Positions 9,921 to 18,110 are shown, numbered from the stretch's first letter. The stretch is DNA of 48,229 nt from Pelagibacteraceae bacterium AG-325-E08 (GCA_003282985.1 QBYE01000009.1:1-48229); one strand, 5' to 3'. Notes: generated by a model from the letters alone, not told the origin. A program made the numbers and translations.

Positions 9921-12500
9921 ATGCAAAAAACAGAAGTTCCCGAAGATAAAAATATCAAGTTAATCTCAATGCATGATGAGATGAGTTCGTCTTATCTTTC
10001 TTATGCAATGAGTGTAATAGTTAGTAGGGCGCTACCTGATATTAGAGATGGCCTAAAGCCAGTTCACAGAAGAATTTTGTACGCAATGTACAAAGGTGGT
10101 TATGACTGGTCTAAACAATTTAGAAAATCTGCAAGAATAGTAGGTGATGTAATTGGTAAATATCATCCTCACGGTGATCAGTCTGTCTATGATGCCCTTG
10201 TTAGAATGGTACAAGATTTTTCGATGAGTTTACCTTTAGTTGAGGGTCAAGGAAACTTTGGTTCTATCGACGGAGATCCTGCAGCTGCAATGAGATATAC
10301 AGAAACAAGGCTTTCGAAAGTCTCTCAATATTTAATTGATGATATTGAGAAGAATACAGTTGAATATAAAAGTAATTATGATGAAACTGAAAAGGAACCT
10401 ACGGTTCTCCCATCACAATATCCAAACTTATTGGTAAATGGGGCAGGTGGTATAGCCGTTGGAATGGCAACGAGTATTCCACCGCATAATTTAGGTGAAA
10501 TTATTGATGGCACATTAGCTTTGATTGAAAATAAAGATATTAAAATTAAAGAATTAATGAAACATATACCAGGACCAGATTTTCCAACAGGTGGCTTAAT
10601 AATTGGCAAAGATATTATCAAACAAGGATATAACAATGGCAGAGGTTCATTTAAAATAAGAGGTGAAGTCTCAGCCGAGTCTCTTAAAAATGGAAGAGAT
10701 AGATTGGTAATTACATCTATTCCATATCAAGTAAACAAATCAGTTTTAAATGAAAGAATTGCACAATTAGTAAGAGAAAAAAAAATTGAGGGTATTAAAG
10801 ATATTAGAGATGAGTCTAATAGAGAAGGTATTAGAGTAGCGATAGATTTAAGAAATGGTGTTGAGCCAGAAACTATAAAAAGACAACTTTACAAAAATAC
10901 CCAAATCGAAAGTTCTTTTGGCTTTAATACCTTAGCTATAGTTGAAGGAAAACCAAAAACTTGTAATTTAAAAGATTTTTTATCTAGCTTCTTGTCCTTT
11001 AGAGAGGACGTTGTAATTAAAAAAACTAAATTCGATTTAAAAAAAGCAGAAGATCGTGCTCATATTTTATTGGGTTTATCTGTTTCTGTTGAAAATTTAG
11101 ATAAGATTATTAAAATTATTCGTTCATCAAAAACTCCTGATGACGCGAAACAATCTATTCTAAAAACAAAATGGAAAATCAATAAAACACAAAAATTAAT
11201 TTCTTTAGTGGAAGGTAAAAAAAGTAAAAATCTTTACTCATTAACAGAGCCTCAGGTATTAGCTATTCTAGAACTAAGATTACAAAAATTAACAGCCTTA
11301 GGAGCTAACGAAATCGAAGTCGAGATAAAAAAATTAGCTGAATTAATTACTAAATTTAAAAAAGTTATATCCTCTAAAAAAGAACTTTTAAAAGTAATCA
11401 GTGAAGAGCTTAAAAGTATTAAAGAAAAATTTGCAATTCCAAGAAGAACTAAAATAATAGACGCTGTATTAAATTACGATATTGAAGAAACAATACAAAA
11501 ACAGTCAGTAATAATAACTGTAACATTACAAGGATATATAAAAAGAGGTTCTTTAGATGGTGTTAAACAACAAAAAAGAGGTGGCAAGGGAAAATCTGGA
11601 ATTACAACAAGAGATCAGGATTCAGTTATTCAAACATTATCAGTTAATACCCATACTTCTGTTTTATTTTTTTCTACAGAGGGTCTGGTTTATAAAATCA
11701 AAGCATGGAAAATTCCTGAGGGGTCAACAAGCTCAAAGGGTAAGTCTTTGTTTAATATTTTACCTTTAAAAAATCACCAGTCTATAAGTTCAATCATGCC
11801 GATGCCAGAAAATGATACAGACCTTAAGAATTATCAAATAATTTTTGCAACTGCTCAGGGTAAAGTTAGAAAAAATAGCTTAGATGATTTTTCTTCAATT
11901 AATGCCTCAGGAAAAATTGCAATGAAACTTGATAACAATGACAAAATTGTAGGTGTAAAAATATGTCAGGATGATCAAGATATAATATTAAGCACAAAAT
12001 TTGGTAAATGTATTAGATTTGAAGCAAAGAAATTAAGAGTTTTTAAAGGCCGTTCATCTAAAGGTATTAAAGGAATTGAGTTGGCTACAAATGATGAGAT
12101 TGTATCTCTTTCTGTCATTGACAAAGATAATACCAAAAAAAATGGTAAAATATCTAAAGATGAAAAATCAGAAATTAAAGCTAAAGAAAAATTTGTTTTA
12201 TCAATAAGTGAAAATGGTTATGGCAAAAAGACTTCCCATACTGATTATCGTGTAACAAATCGGGGTGGAAAAGGAATTATTGGAATTGTAAATTCACCAA
12301 GAAATGGAAATATAACCTCATCATTTCCAGTATATGAAGGAGATGAAATACTAATTTCAACAAACAAAGGTAGAGTAATTAGAGTTGCTGTTAAAGAGAT
12401 TAGATCAGCTGGTAGAAATACGCAAGGTGTTCGAATTATTAAATTATCAGGTGACGAAAAAGTTGTTTCTGCAATTAAAATTGATGATAATTTAATCTAA
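9921..12500 (+). CDS. gyrA: DNA gyrase subunit A
   Basis: GyrA carries the DNA breakage-reunion activity of gyrase, which introduces negative supercoils. The 859-residue product has the N-terminal [11 protein letters not shown] segment, the HPHGD motif, the catalytic tyrosine in [11 protein letters not shown], and a C-terminal beta-pinwheel that contains the GyrA box as [11 protein letters not shown], distinguishing it from ParC. At the position equivalent to E. coli Ser83 (HPHGDSAVYD) this protein has Gln ([10 protein letters not shown]); Asp87 is kept. The final base of its stop codon is the first base of the coaD ATG (TAATG), indicating coupling. Confidence 0.97.
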   Translation: MQKTEVPEDKNIKLISMHDEMSSSYLSYAMSVIVSRALPDIRDGLKPVHRRILYAMYKGGYDWSKQFRKSARIVGDVIGKYHPHGDQSVYDALVRMVQDFSMSLPLVEGQGNFGSIDGDPAAAMRYTETRLSKVSQYLIDDIEKNTVEYKSNYDETEKEPTVLPSQYPNLLVNGAGGIAVGMATSIPPHNLGEIIDGTLALIENKDIKIKELMKHIPGPDFPTGGLIIGKDIIKQGYNNGRGSFKIRGEVSAESLKNGRDRLVITSIPYQVNKSVLNERIAQLVREKKIEGIKDIRDESNREGIRVAIDLRNGVEPETIKRQLYKNTQIESSFGFNTLAIVEGKPKTCNLKDFLSSFLSFREDVVIKKTKFDLKKAEDRAHILLGLSVSVENLDKIIKIIRSSKTPDDAKQSILKTKWKINKTQKLISLVEGKKSKNLYSLTEPQVLAILELRLQKLTALGANEIEVEIKKLAELITKFKKVISSKKELLKVISEELKSIKEKFAIPRRTKIIDAVLNYDIEETIQKQSVIITVTLQGYIKRGSLDGVKQQKRGGKGKSGITTRDQDSVIQTLSVNTHTSVLFFSTEGLVYKIKAWKIPEGSTSSKGKSLFNILPLKNHQSISSIMPMPENDTDLKNYQIIFATAQGKVRKNSLDDFSSINASGKIAMKLDNNDKIVGVKICQDDQDIILSTKFGKCIRFEAKKLRVFKGRSSKGIKGIELATNDEIVSLSVIDKDNTKKNGKISKDEKSEIKAKEKFVLSISENGYGKKTSHTDYRVTNRGGKGIIGIVNSPRNGNITSSFPVYEGDEILISTNKGRVIRVAVKEIRSAGRNTQGVRIIKLSGDEKVVSAIKIDDNLI

Positions 12501-13003
12501 TGAATAAAGTTGTTATTTATCCAGGTACATTTGATCCAATAACATATGGGCACATTGATGTAATTAAAAAAGCACTAAAATTATTTGATAAGATAGTTGT
12601 TGGTGTTTCGAATGTTAGTAATAAGAATTATTTATTTAGTTCAGAAGAAAGAATAGACATTGTAAACAAAGCACTATTTAAAGATCTTAAATTGAGCAAA
12701 AAAAAAATTGTAGTTGTTTCTTTCAATTCACTAACAACTGACTTATGTAAAAAGTTTAAGTCGAATATAATTCTAAGAGGCTTAAGAGCAGTTTCAGATT
12801 TTGAATATGAATTTCAGTTAGCTGGAATGAATAGAAAATTGAACAATAATATAGAGACAATTTTCTTAATGTCGGATGTTGAAAATCAGATTATTTCCTC
12901 AAAATTTGTTAAAGAAATTGTTAAATTAGGTGGTGACATAAAAAAATTTACAACTAAAAGTACAATTAAATCTTTAAAAGATAAGAATGATAATTATGAA
13001 TAG
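12500..13003 (+). CDS. coaD: Phosphopantetheine adenylyltransferase
   Basis: Catalyses the penultimate step of coenzyme A synthesis, joining ATP and 4'-phosphopantetheine. The 167-residue protein has the nucleotidyltransferase motif YPGTFDPITYGHIDVI (core TYGH, equivalent to T/HxGH), the RGLRAVSDFEYEFQLAGMNR segment (core RGLRAVSDFEYE), and ISSKFVKEI near the C terminus as the ISSTxVRE-type motif. It overlaps gyrA by one base and overlaps the cyclophilin gene by 8 bp. Length and motifs are normal. Confidence 0.96.
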   Translation: MNKVVIYPGTFDPITYGHIDVIKKALKLFDKIVVGVSNVSNKNYLFSSEERIDIVNKALFKDLKLSKKKIVVVSFNSLTTDLCKKFKSNIILRGLRAVSDFEYEFQLAGMNRKLNNNIETIFLMSDVENQIISSKFVKEIVKLGGDIKKFTTKSTIKSLKDKNDNYE

Positions 13004-13556
13004 ATTTTTAATAAAGATATTAATCTTATTTTTTTTAACAACCAATCAATCAATAGCACAGGAGAATATAATGATATTAAAATTAAAAGATGGAGATGTT
13101 AAGATAGAGTTATTTCCAGATGTAGCACCTAATCATGTGAAAAGAATTAAAGAGCTAGCCGACAATGGAAAATATAACAATGTTGTTTTTCATAGAGTAA
13201 TAGATGGATTCATGGCTCAAACTGGTGATGTTAAATTTGGTAATTCATCATCTAATGATTTTGATTTAGGAAGAGCGGGTATGGGTGGTTCTGATTTACC
13301 AGATTTAAAACAAGAATTTAGCAAGTTGCCGCATGATAGAGGGACGTTATCTATGGCAAGATCATCAGATCCTAATAGTGCCAATAGTCAATTCTTTATT
13401 TGTTTTAAACCTGCACCTTTTTTAGATAATCAGTATACAGTTTTTGGAAAAGTAGTTGAAGGAATGGAATACGTAGATAAAATTAAAAGAGGTGATGAAA
13501 GCAATAATGGATCTGTATCTGATCCAGATAAAATAATTAGCTTTAAATCTTTATAG
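12996..13556 (+). CDS. Exported cyclophilin-type peptidyl-prolyl cis-trans isomerase
   Basis: Accelerates proline isomerisation during folding, probably in the periplasm. A hydrophobic signal peptide (residues about 4-17, cleavage near SIAQ-E) precedes a cyclophilin domain with the catalytic FHRVIDGFMAQTGD segment, the SMARSSDPNSANSQFFI core and YTVFGKVVEGM. Two in-frame ATGs occur, at 12987 and 12996. I chose 12996 because it gives the same 8-bp ATGnnTAG overlap with coaD that recurs at other junctions in this window; 12987 would add three residues (MII). It is 6 bp upstream of tgt. Confidence 0.93.
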   Translation: MNRFLIKILILFFLTTNQSIAQENIMILKLKDGDVKIELFPDVAPNHVKRIKELADNGKYNNVVFHRVIDGFMAQTGDVKFGNSSSNDFDLGRAGMGGSDLPDLKQEFSKLPHDRGTLSMARSSDPNSANSQFFICFKPAPFLDNQYTVFGKVVEGMEYVDKIKRGDESNNGSVSDPDKIISFKSL

Positions 13557-13562
13557 ACTTTA

Positions 13563-14675
13563 ATGGCATTAAAAGATTTTGCTTTTAATGTGTTAAACAA
13601 AGATAAATATGCTAGACATGGTTTAATTGAAACACATAGAGGTAATATTAAAACACCTGCCTTTATGCCAGTTGGAACTCAAGCAACAGTTAAAGCATGC
13701 ACAATTAATGATATAATTCAAACAGGCTCTGAGATTATTCTTGGAAATACTTATCACTTAATGATTAGACCTGGTGTTGATAGAATTCAGAAAGCTGGTG
13801 GTTTACATAAATTTATGAATTGTGATTTGCCGATACTTACGGATTCTGGAGGCTTTCAAGTGATGTCATTATCTAAATTAAATAAAATTGATAGAGAAAA
13901 AGGAGCTATTTTTAATTCACATGTTGACGGAAAAAAATTTTATTTAAGTCCTGAGGAAAGTATAAGAATTCAACTTGGATTAAATTCAGACATTGTAATG
14001 ATTATGGATGAGTGCCCCAAAAAAACTAATGATTATCAATTAATACAGAAATCTATGGAGTTATCTTTATATTGGGCAAAAAGATCAAAAACTGCGTTCG
14101 GTAAAAATCCTCACAAAGCTTTATTTGGAATAATACAAGGAGGACTTTTTAAGGACTTAAGATTAAAATCATTAAATGAATTAGAAAAAATCAATTTTGA
14201 TGGTTATGCAATTGGTGGATTAGCTGTAGGAGAAACTCAAAAAGAAATGTTTTCAGTATTAGATGGTATTAAAGATGTTTTACCAAACGAAAAACCTCAT
14301 TATTTAATGGGGGTAGGCACTCCTCCTGACATTTTAGGTGCTGTTAAAAGAGGTATTGATATGTTTGATTGTGTGATGCCAACAAGATCAGGAAGAACAG
14401 GATTGGCTTTTACTTGGAATGGTAGAATTAATATAAAAAATAATAGATATAAAGATGATAATACTCCTCTAGATGATAATTGTACAAATCTCAACTTGAA
14501 CAAGTATTCAAAGAATTATTTGAATCATCTCTTTAATACTAACGAAATTTTAGGTTCAATGATTTTAACTTTACACAATATAAACTTTTATCAAGAATTG
14601 ATGACAGCAATAAGAAAGAATATTGAAAATGGTACATTTGACACCTTTCATGATAAATATATTGAAAAGTTGTAA
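13563..14675 (+). CDS. tgt: Queuine/preQ1 tRNA-ribosyltransferase with depleted zinc site
   Basis: Exchanges guanine 34 for preQ1 in tRNAs with GUN anticodons, a step of queuosine formation. The 370-residue TIM-barrel enzyme keeps the TDSGGFQVMSL motif, the IMDECP segment, the GGLAVGE loop and the nucleophile region DCVMPTRSGRTG. The bacterial zinc site normally has CxCxxC plus a later His; here the aligned segment reads LDDNCTNLNLNKYS, so only the first cysteine remains, although the later HN of TLHNI is retained. The structural zinc site therefore appears lost or rebuilt. It is followed by tRNA-Lys after 82 bp. Confidence 0.94.
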   Translation: MALKDFAFNVLNKDKYARHGLIETHRGNIKTPAFMPVGTQATVKACTINDIIQTGSEIILGNTYHLMIRPGVDRIQKAGGLHKFMNCDLPILTDSGGFQVMSLSKLNKIDREKGAIFNSHVDGKKFYLSPEESIRIQLGLNSDIVMIMDECPKKTNDYQLIQKSMELSLYWAKRSKTAFGKNPHKALFGIIQGGLFKDLRLKSLNELEKINFDGYAIGGLAVGETQKEMFSVLDGIKDVLPNEKPHYLMGVGTPPDILGAVKRGIDMFDCVMPTRSGRTGLAFTWNGRINIKNNRYKDDNTPLDDNCTNLNLNKYSKNYLNHLFNTNEILGSMILTLHNINFYQELMTAIRKNIENGTFDTFHDKYIEKL

Positions 14676-14707
14676 ATAAGAAACTATTTGTCTCAGAAAT
14701 TCCTATT

Positions 14708-14734
14708 TGAATTATTAAAATAATTCTATATATA
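14708..14734 (+). promoter_or_regulatory. Candidate promoter of tRNA-Lys
   Basis: A TTGAAT hexamer (14708-14713) and a TATATA hexamer (14729-14734) are 15 bp apart, which would place transcription start about 17 bases before the tRNA. The interval also contains the perfect inverted repeat GAATTATT-AA-AATAATTC (14709-14726). AT-rich context makes chance matches common, so this is a weak call. Confidence 0.35.
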
Positions 14735-14757
14735 CAATTAATTCATCTAATGAATGT

Positions 14758-14836
<79 letters not shown>

Positions 14837-14896
14837 TTATTCCATTCAATGGCAGAAATAACCCATTTTTTAACTCTTAAATATTATTTAAAAAAG

Positions 14897-14916
14897 GTGT
14901 ACGGTGAGTGTACGGT
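14897..14916 (+). repeat. Left iteron pair (GTGTACGGT, 11-bp period)
   Basis: GTGTACGGT occurs at 14897-14905 and 14908-14916, separated by GA, about 60 bp inside the left attachment repeat. The same arrangement recurs at the right end. The spacing of one helical turn suggests protein-binding sites, for example arm-type recombinase or excisionase sites (inference). Confidence 0.7.
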
Positions 14917-14928
14917 TTATTATAATTT

Positions 14929-15333
14929 ATGAACAAATCTTTATTTAAAAAAATCATAATTGCTGATTTAGTTGTTTTTATTTTAATAGCTTTAAAATTA
15001 ATTTTATATCCTTATTCATTAGCACCAGAAGATTTAAGAAATGCAATGAGAATGTATGATGAAATTGCACCAATGGGAGATAATTTTTCCTTAATAATGA
15101 TTTTTATCATTTTCATCGGTTACTTTTATTCTTTATTTCAATTGTACAGATTTAAAAAAATTGGAAGACAAATTTATATAATTGTTATGGCACTTGCGAC
15201 ATTATCTGTTTTTTCAATTGGCTATACCGTTTATGATCCACTAGAATATCTATTAGACTGTTTTGGCTCAATAATTACTGGATTTATAATCGCAAGTTCA
15301 TACTTTTCTATAATAGCAAAAGAATTTAAATAA
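14929..15333 (+). CDS. Hypothetical four-helix membrane protein of the tRNA-Lys element
   Basis: I do not recognise a family. The 134-residue product has four hydrophobic segments: about residues 9-28 (IIIADLVVFILIALKLILYP), 53-72, 80-102 and 112-130. It has few charged residues between them and a short cytoplasmic-type basic N terminus (MNKSLFKK). It is the first gene of the tRNA-Lys element, 25 bp upstream of the helicase and on the same strand, so both may be one transcript driven from the iteron region (the left iterons end 12 bp before its ATG, so a factor bound there could regulate it). Possible roles such as superinfection exclusion or holin-like activity are speculation. Confidence 0.75.
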   Translation: MNKSLFKKIIIADLVVFILIALKLILYPYSLAPEDLRNAMRMYDEIAPMGDNFSLIMIFIIFIGYFYSLFQLYRFKKIGRQIYIIVMALATLSVFSIGYTVYDPLEYLLDCFGSIITGFIIASSYFSIIAKEFK

Positions 15334-15342
15334 CTATTTTGG

Positions 15343-15362
15343 AATAACTAGTGTGGGGTGAT
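15343..15362 (+). repeat. Direct repeat at the helicase start
   Basis: AATAACTAG-T-GTGGGGTGAT, which runs into the ATG of the helicase at 15361. It matches 16864-16883 at 19 of 20 positions; the two copies are exactly 1521 bp apart and bracket the helicase reading frame. The GGGGTG part may serve as the ribosome-binding site. Confidence 0.8.
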
Positions 15363-16872
15363 GAAATTAGATACTGGAACAGAATTACCTGAAAAGTTTG
15401 TTTTAACAAAAGAATTTAAAGATACATATGATTTGATTAATAAAACAGATACTAATTTATTCATCACAGGAAAAGCTGGTTCTGGTAAATCAACTTTACT
15501 TGAATACTTTCGTCAAAATACAAATAAAAATTTTGCTACACTAGCATTTCAAGGCATCACAGCAATAAAAGCTAAAGGTCAAACTATTCATTCATTCTTC
15601 AAACTGGGTCCACATTTTTTAACTAAGGATGATGTTAAAGAGCTGAGAGATAAACAAGTTATACAAAATTTAGATACAATTTTAATTGATGAAATATCAA
15701 TGGTAAGAGCAGACTTGTTTGACTCAATAGATTTATCATTAAAAAAAAATCGAAAAAATGAAAAGCCTTTTGGCGGTGTTCAAATGGTATTATTTGGTGA
15801 TGTTATGCAAATAGATCCAATAGTTGGGTCAGATGATGAGGTAATGGAAAAGTTTTATCCTAGTGGACCTTTCTTTTTTAACTCTAAATCTTATTCAAAA
15901 AAAGATTTTAAACAAATTGAACTTACTAAAATTTTTAGACAATCTGATAAAAAATTTGTCAATTTATTAAATAAAATAAGGATGAATAAATTACAAAATG
16001 AGGATTTATCTATTTTAAATAATCAATTAATCAAAAGAGATGAAGTTCCAAAAGATACCATTATATTAGCTCCAACTAATAGAAAAGTTGACGATATTAA
16101 TAATACTAATTTATATAAATTAACAACTCCAACCTTTAATTATAATGCAATAGTAAAAGGGTCCTGGAAGGACAAAGAACACCCAGTTAAAAAAGAGATT
16201 GTTTTAAAAGTAGGTGCACAAGTTATGATAACTAAAAATGATACAGACGAACCTAAAAGATGGGTAAATGGGACATTAGGAATAATAACCTTTTTATCCA
16301 AAGATCAAATTAAGATAAAAATTAAAGACAAGATTTTTTCATTAGGTAAAACAAAATGGGATAAATATAATTATAAATTCAGTGGTAATAAAGTAAATGC
16401 ATTTTCAGTTGGATCATTTATACAATTTCCTTTGAAACTTGCTTGGGCTACAACTATTCATAAATCACAAGGTCAGACATTTGATAATGTTTCTATTGAT
16501 TTAGACACAGGTTCATTTGCACACGGACAAACTTATGTGGCTTTAAGTAGAGCAAAATCGTTAGAAGGTATTTCACTTTTAAAAAAAATACAAAAAAAAG
16601 ATATTATTTTTGATGCTAGAGTACTTGAATTTATTGGTCAAAAATTAGAAAGTAAATACATAAGTGAAATATTAAAAAATGCACCTAAAAGTAAAAAAAA
16701 AATAATGCCAAAATCCACTAAATCAAATAGCAATGAATGGACAACTAGTGATGATAATAAACTTTTAGCACTTTATAAAAGAAATGTACCAGAATTTGCT
16801 TTAGCTAAAATATTAAAGAAAAGCATTACTCAAATCAGAGAACGAATAATGTATCTTATGAAAAATAACTAG
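15361..16872 (+). CDS. PIF1/RecD-like superfamily 1B helicase with C-terminal SANT/HTH-like domain
   Basis: The 503-residue protein has SF1 helicase motifs in order: Walker A GKAGSGKST (about residues 38-46), the QGITAIKAKGQTIHSFF motif Ia region (core TIHSFF), Walker B LIDEISM (about 108-114), LFGDVMQIDPI (motif III, about 144-154), IFRQ (motif IV), TIHKSQGQTFDNV (motif V) and YVALSRAKS (motif VI). These fit PIF1/RecD2-type 5'-3' DNA helicases. After a lysine-rich linker, the last 46 residues begin NEWTTSDDNKLLALY and look like a Myb/SANT or helix-turn-helix DNA-binding unit. ATG at 15361 is preferred over GTG at 15358. It is the main gene of the tRNA-Lys element and could unwind element DNA for replication or process recombination intermediates (inference). 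Confidence 0.88.
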   Translation: MKLDTGTELPEKFVLTKEFKDTYDLINKTDTNLFITGKAGSGKSTLLEYFRQNTNKNFATLAFQGITAIKAKGQTIHSFFKLGPHFLTKDDVKELRDKQVIQNLDTILIDEISMVRADLFDSIDLSLKKNRKNEKPFGGVQMVLFGDVMQIDPIVGSDDEVMEKFYPSGPFFFNSKSYSKKDFKQIELTKIFRQSDKKFVNLLNKIRMNKLQNEDLSILNNQLIKRDEVPKDTIILAPTNRKVDDINNTNLYKLTTPTFNYNAIVKGSWKDKEHPVKKEIVLKVGAQVMITKNDTDEPKRWVNGTLGIITFLSKDQIKIKIKDKIFSLGKTKWDKYNYKFSGNKVNAFSVGSFIQFPLKLAWATTIHKSQGQTFDNVSIDLDTGSFAHGQTYVALSRAKSLEGISLLKKIQKKDIIFDARVLEFIGQKLESKYISEILKNAPKSKKKIMPKSTKSNSNEWTTSDDNKLLALYKRNVPEFALAKILKKSITQIRERIMYLMKNN

Positions 16873-16883
16873 GGTGGGGTGAT
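16864..16883 (+). repeat. Direct repeat at the helicase stop
   Basis: AATAACTAG-G-GTGGGGTGAT, the second copy of the 20-bp repeat. Its first nine bases encode the last two asparagines and the TAG stop of the helicase. No gene starts after it, although it ends in the same GGGGTGAT that precedes the helicase ATG. Confidence 0.8.
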
Positions 16884-16929
16884 TAGGAACTACTCACCGT
16901 GTAATTCCTTTTTTGAAACTTACACAACA

Positions 16930-16971
16930 AAAAACTAAACACTTTCTGTACACTCAAAAACTAAACACTTT
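16930..16971 (+). repeat. 16-bp direct repeat pair
   Basis: AAAAACTAAACACTTT at 16930-16945 and 16956-16971, both exact, start-to-start distance 26 bp, with CTGTACACTC between. The inner CTGTACAC is the reverse complement of the GTGTACAG iteron core. Confidence 0.75.
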
Positions 16972-16993
16972 TTTCAAAATTTCAAATATTAAG

Positions 16994-17013
16994 GTGTACA
17001 GTTAGTGTATAGT
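16994..17013 (+). repeat. Right iteron pair (GTGTACAGT/GTGTATAGT, 11-bp period)
   Basis: GTGTACAGT (16994-17002) and GTGTATAGT (17005-17013) are separated by TA, giving the same 11-bp period, orientation and preceding G as the left pair at 14897-14916. About 107 bp inside the right attachment repeat. Confidence 0.65.
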
Positions 17014-17119
17014 TTTCTATTTGAAATTTTACGCATTTATTTAATTCTAAACCCCTCATATTAACGTTTAACGAAGGTTTTTTACTTATAAACTGGAAAT
17101 TATGCTGTTGTGTAACTTT

Positions 17120-17167
17120 CTTTTAAGGAATGGGTCGATGGTTCGAGTCCATCAGGGCTCACCACAT
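17120..17167 (+). repeat. Right attachment repeat, 3' tRNA-Lys remnant
   Basis: Exact copy of the 3' part of tRNA-Lys without the acceptor 5' strand, D arm or 5' anticodon stem, so it cannot form a tRNA. It marks the far end of the integrated element and lies directly before the 3' end of the convergent M48 peptidase gene. Confidence 0.92.
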
Positions 17168-17170
17168 GAT

Positions 17171-17998
17171 TTAGATATCTTTTATAGGTGGAAAATCTAA
17201 AGTTACGCTGTTAGTCCAGTCCTTAATTTTTCTTATACGATTATCTGGAGAAGGGTGGGTGCTCATAAACTCAGAGGGAGTTTTTCCCTTATTAAATTCC
17301 TTCATTCTTTCCCAAATTTTAGTTGTTTCCCTAATATCATATCCTGATAAAGAGGAAAAAATTAATCCAAGGTAATCCGCTTCACTTTCTTGTTTTCTAT
17401 TAAATGGAAACATTATCCCCAATTGAGAAAGTAAACCAACTGTATTCATTCCTGTGGTTCTATTAACTTGAGATAATTTACCACCACTCAGAATATCAAC
17501 AATTTGAGTTCCAGTATTAAGAAGAGCACCTCGACTTGCCCTTTCAACTGAATGTTTTGCTACAGCATGTGCTATTTCATGACCCATCACAGCTGCTAGA
17601 CCATTTTTATTTTTTGTAACTTCAAGCATACCAGAATAAACTGCAATTTTACCACCTGGCATACACCATGCATTTCTAACTTTTTTATTATCAATTAATA
17701 TATATTCCCAATCAAAATTTACCGTGGGATCATTTAATTTTGATCTGTAGAAATATTCACCTATTGAATATTCCATTTTTTTTCCTATTTCTCTAATTTC
17801 ATTAAGTGATTTTAGATCGTCACTCATTTTTTCTTTTTCTTTTACTTTTTCATAAATAGCTGCGGCCTGAGCATTTAGCTTAGCTTCAGAGACAATTTTT
17901 AATTGTCTTCTTTGCGTAATAGGTGCTGTAGTACAAGAATTGAGGGCAAAACCACAACAGCCACAACCAACATAAGTTAAGAATTTTCTTCTATCCAT
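17171..17998 (-). CDS. M48-family metalloprotease, predicted Tat-exported lipoprotein
   Basis: A zinc endopeptidase of the M48 (Ste24/BepA/LoiP-like) family, probably acting on envelope proteins. The 275-residue product starts MDRRKFLTYVGCG, a twin-arginine motif followed by a short hydrophobic stretch and a FALNSC sequence that could be a lipobox. The catalytic HEIAH motif lies in AAVMGHEIAHAVAKHS, and the third ligand region is QESEADYLGL. The THPSPDNRI motif near the C terminus is also typical of the family. ATG at 17998 is used; an in-frame TTG lies at 18004. The stop codon is 4 bp from the tRNA-Lys element's right attachment repeat. A perfect ATTATCA-T-TGATAAT palindrome (18004-18018) sits just upstream of the start. 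Confidence 0.92.
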   Translation of the reverse strand: MDRRKFLTYVGCGCCGFALNSCTTAPITQRRQLKIVSEAKLNAQAAAIYEKVKEKEKMSDDLKSLNEIREIGKKMEYSIGEYFYRSKLNDPTVNFDWEYILIDNKKVRNAWCMPGGKIAVYSGMLEVTKNKNGLAAVMGHEIAHAVAKHSVERASRGALLNTGTQIVDILSGGKLSQVNRTTGMNTVGLLSQLGIMFPFNRKQESEADYLGLIFSSLSGYDIRETTKIWERMKEFNKGKTPSEFMSTHPSPDNRIRKIKDWTNSVTLDFPPIKDI

Positions 17999-18028
17999 TT
18001 TCAATTATCATTGATAATATATTTTTAA

Positions 18029-18106
18029 ATGAATCTAAATAATAAAATTTTGCTAATTTTATTTATTATTGCAATTTCTTTCGTAATTTACTCTAGTTTT
18101 AATTAA
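18029..18106 (+). CDS. Possible 25-aa single-span membrane microprotein
   Basis: A short frame, MNLNNKILLILFIIAISF followed by VIYSSFN and a TAA stop, lies 4 bp upstream of the DUF502 gene on the same strand. It is almost entirely one hydrophobic segment with a short polar head. No clear ribosome-binding site is visible, and a hydrophobic frame of this length can arise by chance in AT-rich DNA, so this is only a candidate leader or small membrane protein. Confidence 0.25.
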   Translation: MNLNNKILLILFIIAISFVIYSSFN

Positions 18107-18110
18107 TCTT

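Larger units (their letters stand above)
16873..17119. other. Noncoding right arm of the tRNA-Lys element
   Basis: About 250 bp without a gene. It holds two copies of AAAAACTAAACACTTT (16930-16945 and 16956-16971), an inverted CTGTACAC (16946-16953) between them, an inverted GTGTAA/TTACAC pair (16899-16904 and 16920-16925), and the right iteron pair (16994-17013). Repeat density is far above that of other intergenic spaces in the window, which fits a recombination or replication control region. Confidence 0.65.

Noticed and set aside
17120-17167. Second tRNA-Lys gene
   Set aside because: Only the 3' part of the tRNA is present; the acceptor 5' strand, D arm and 5' anticodon stem are missing, so it is an integration remnant.
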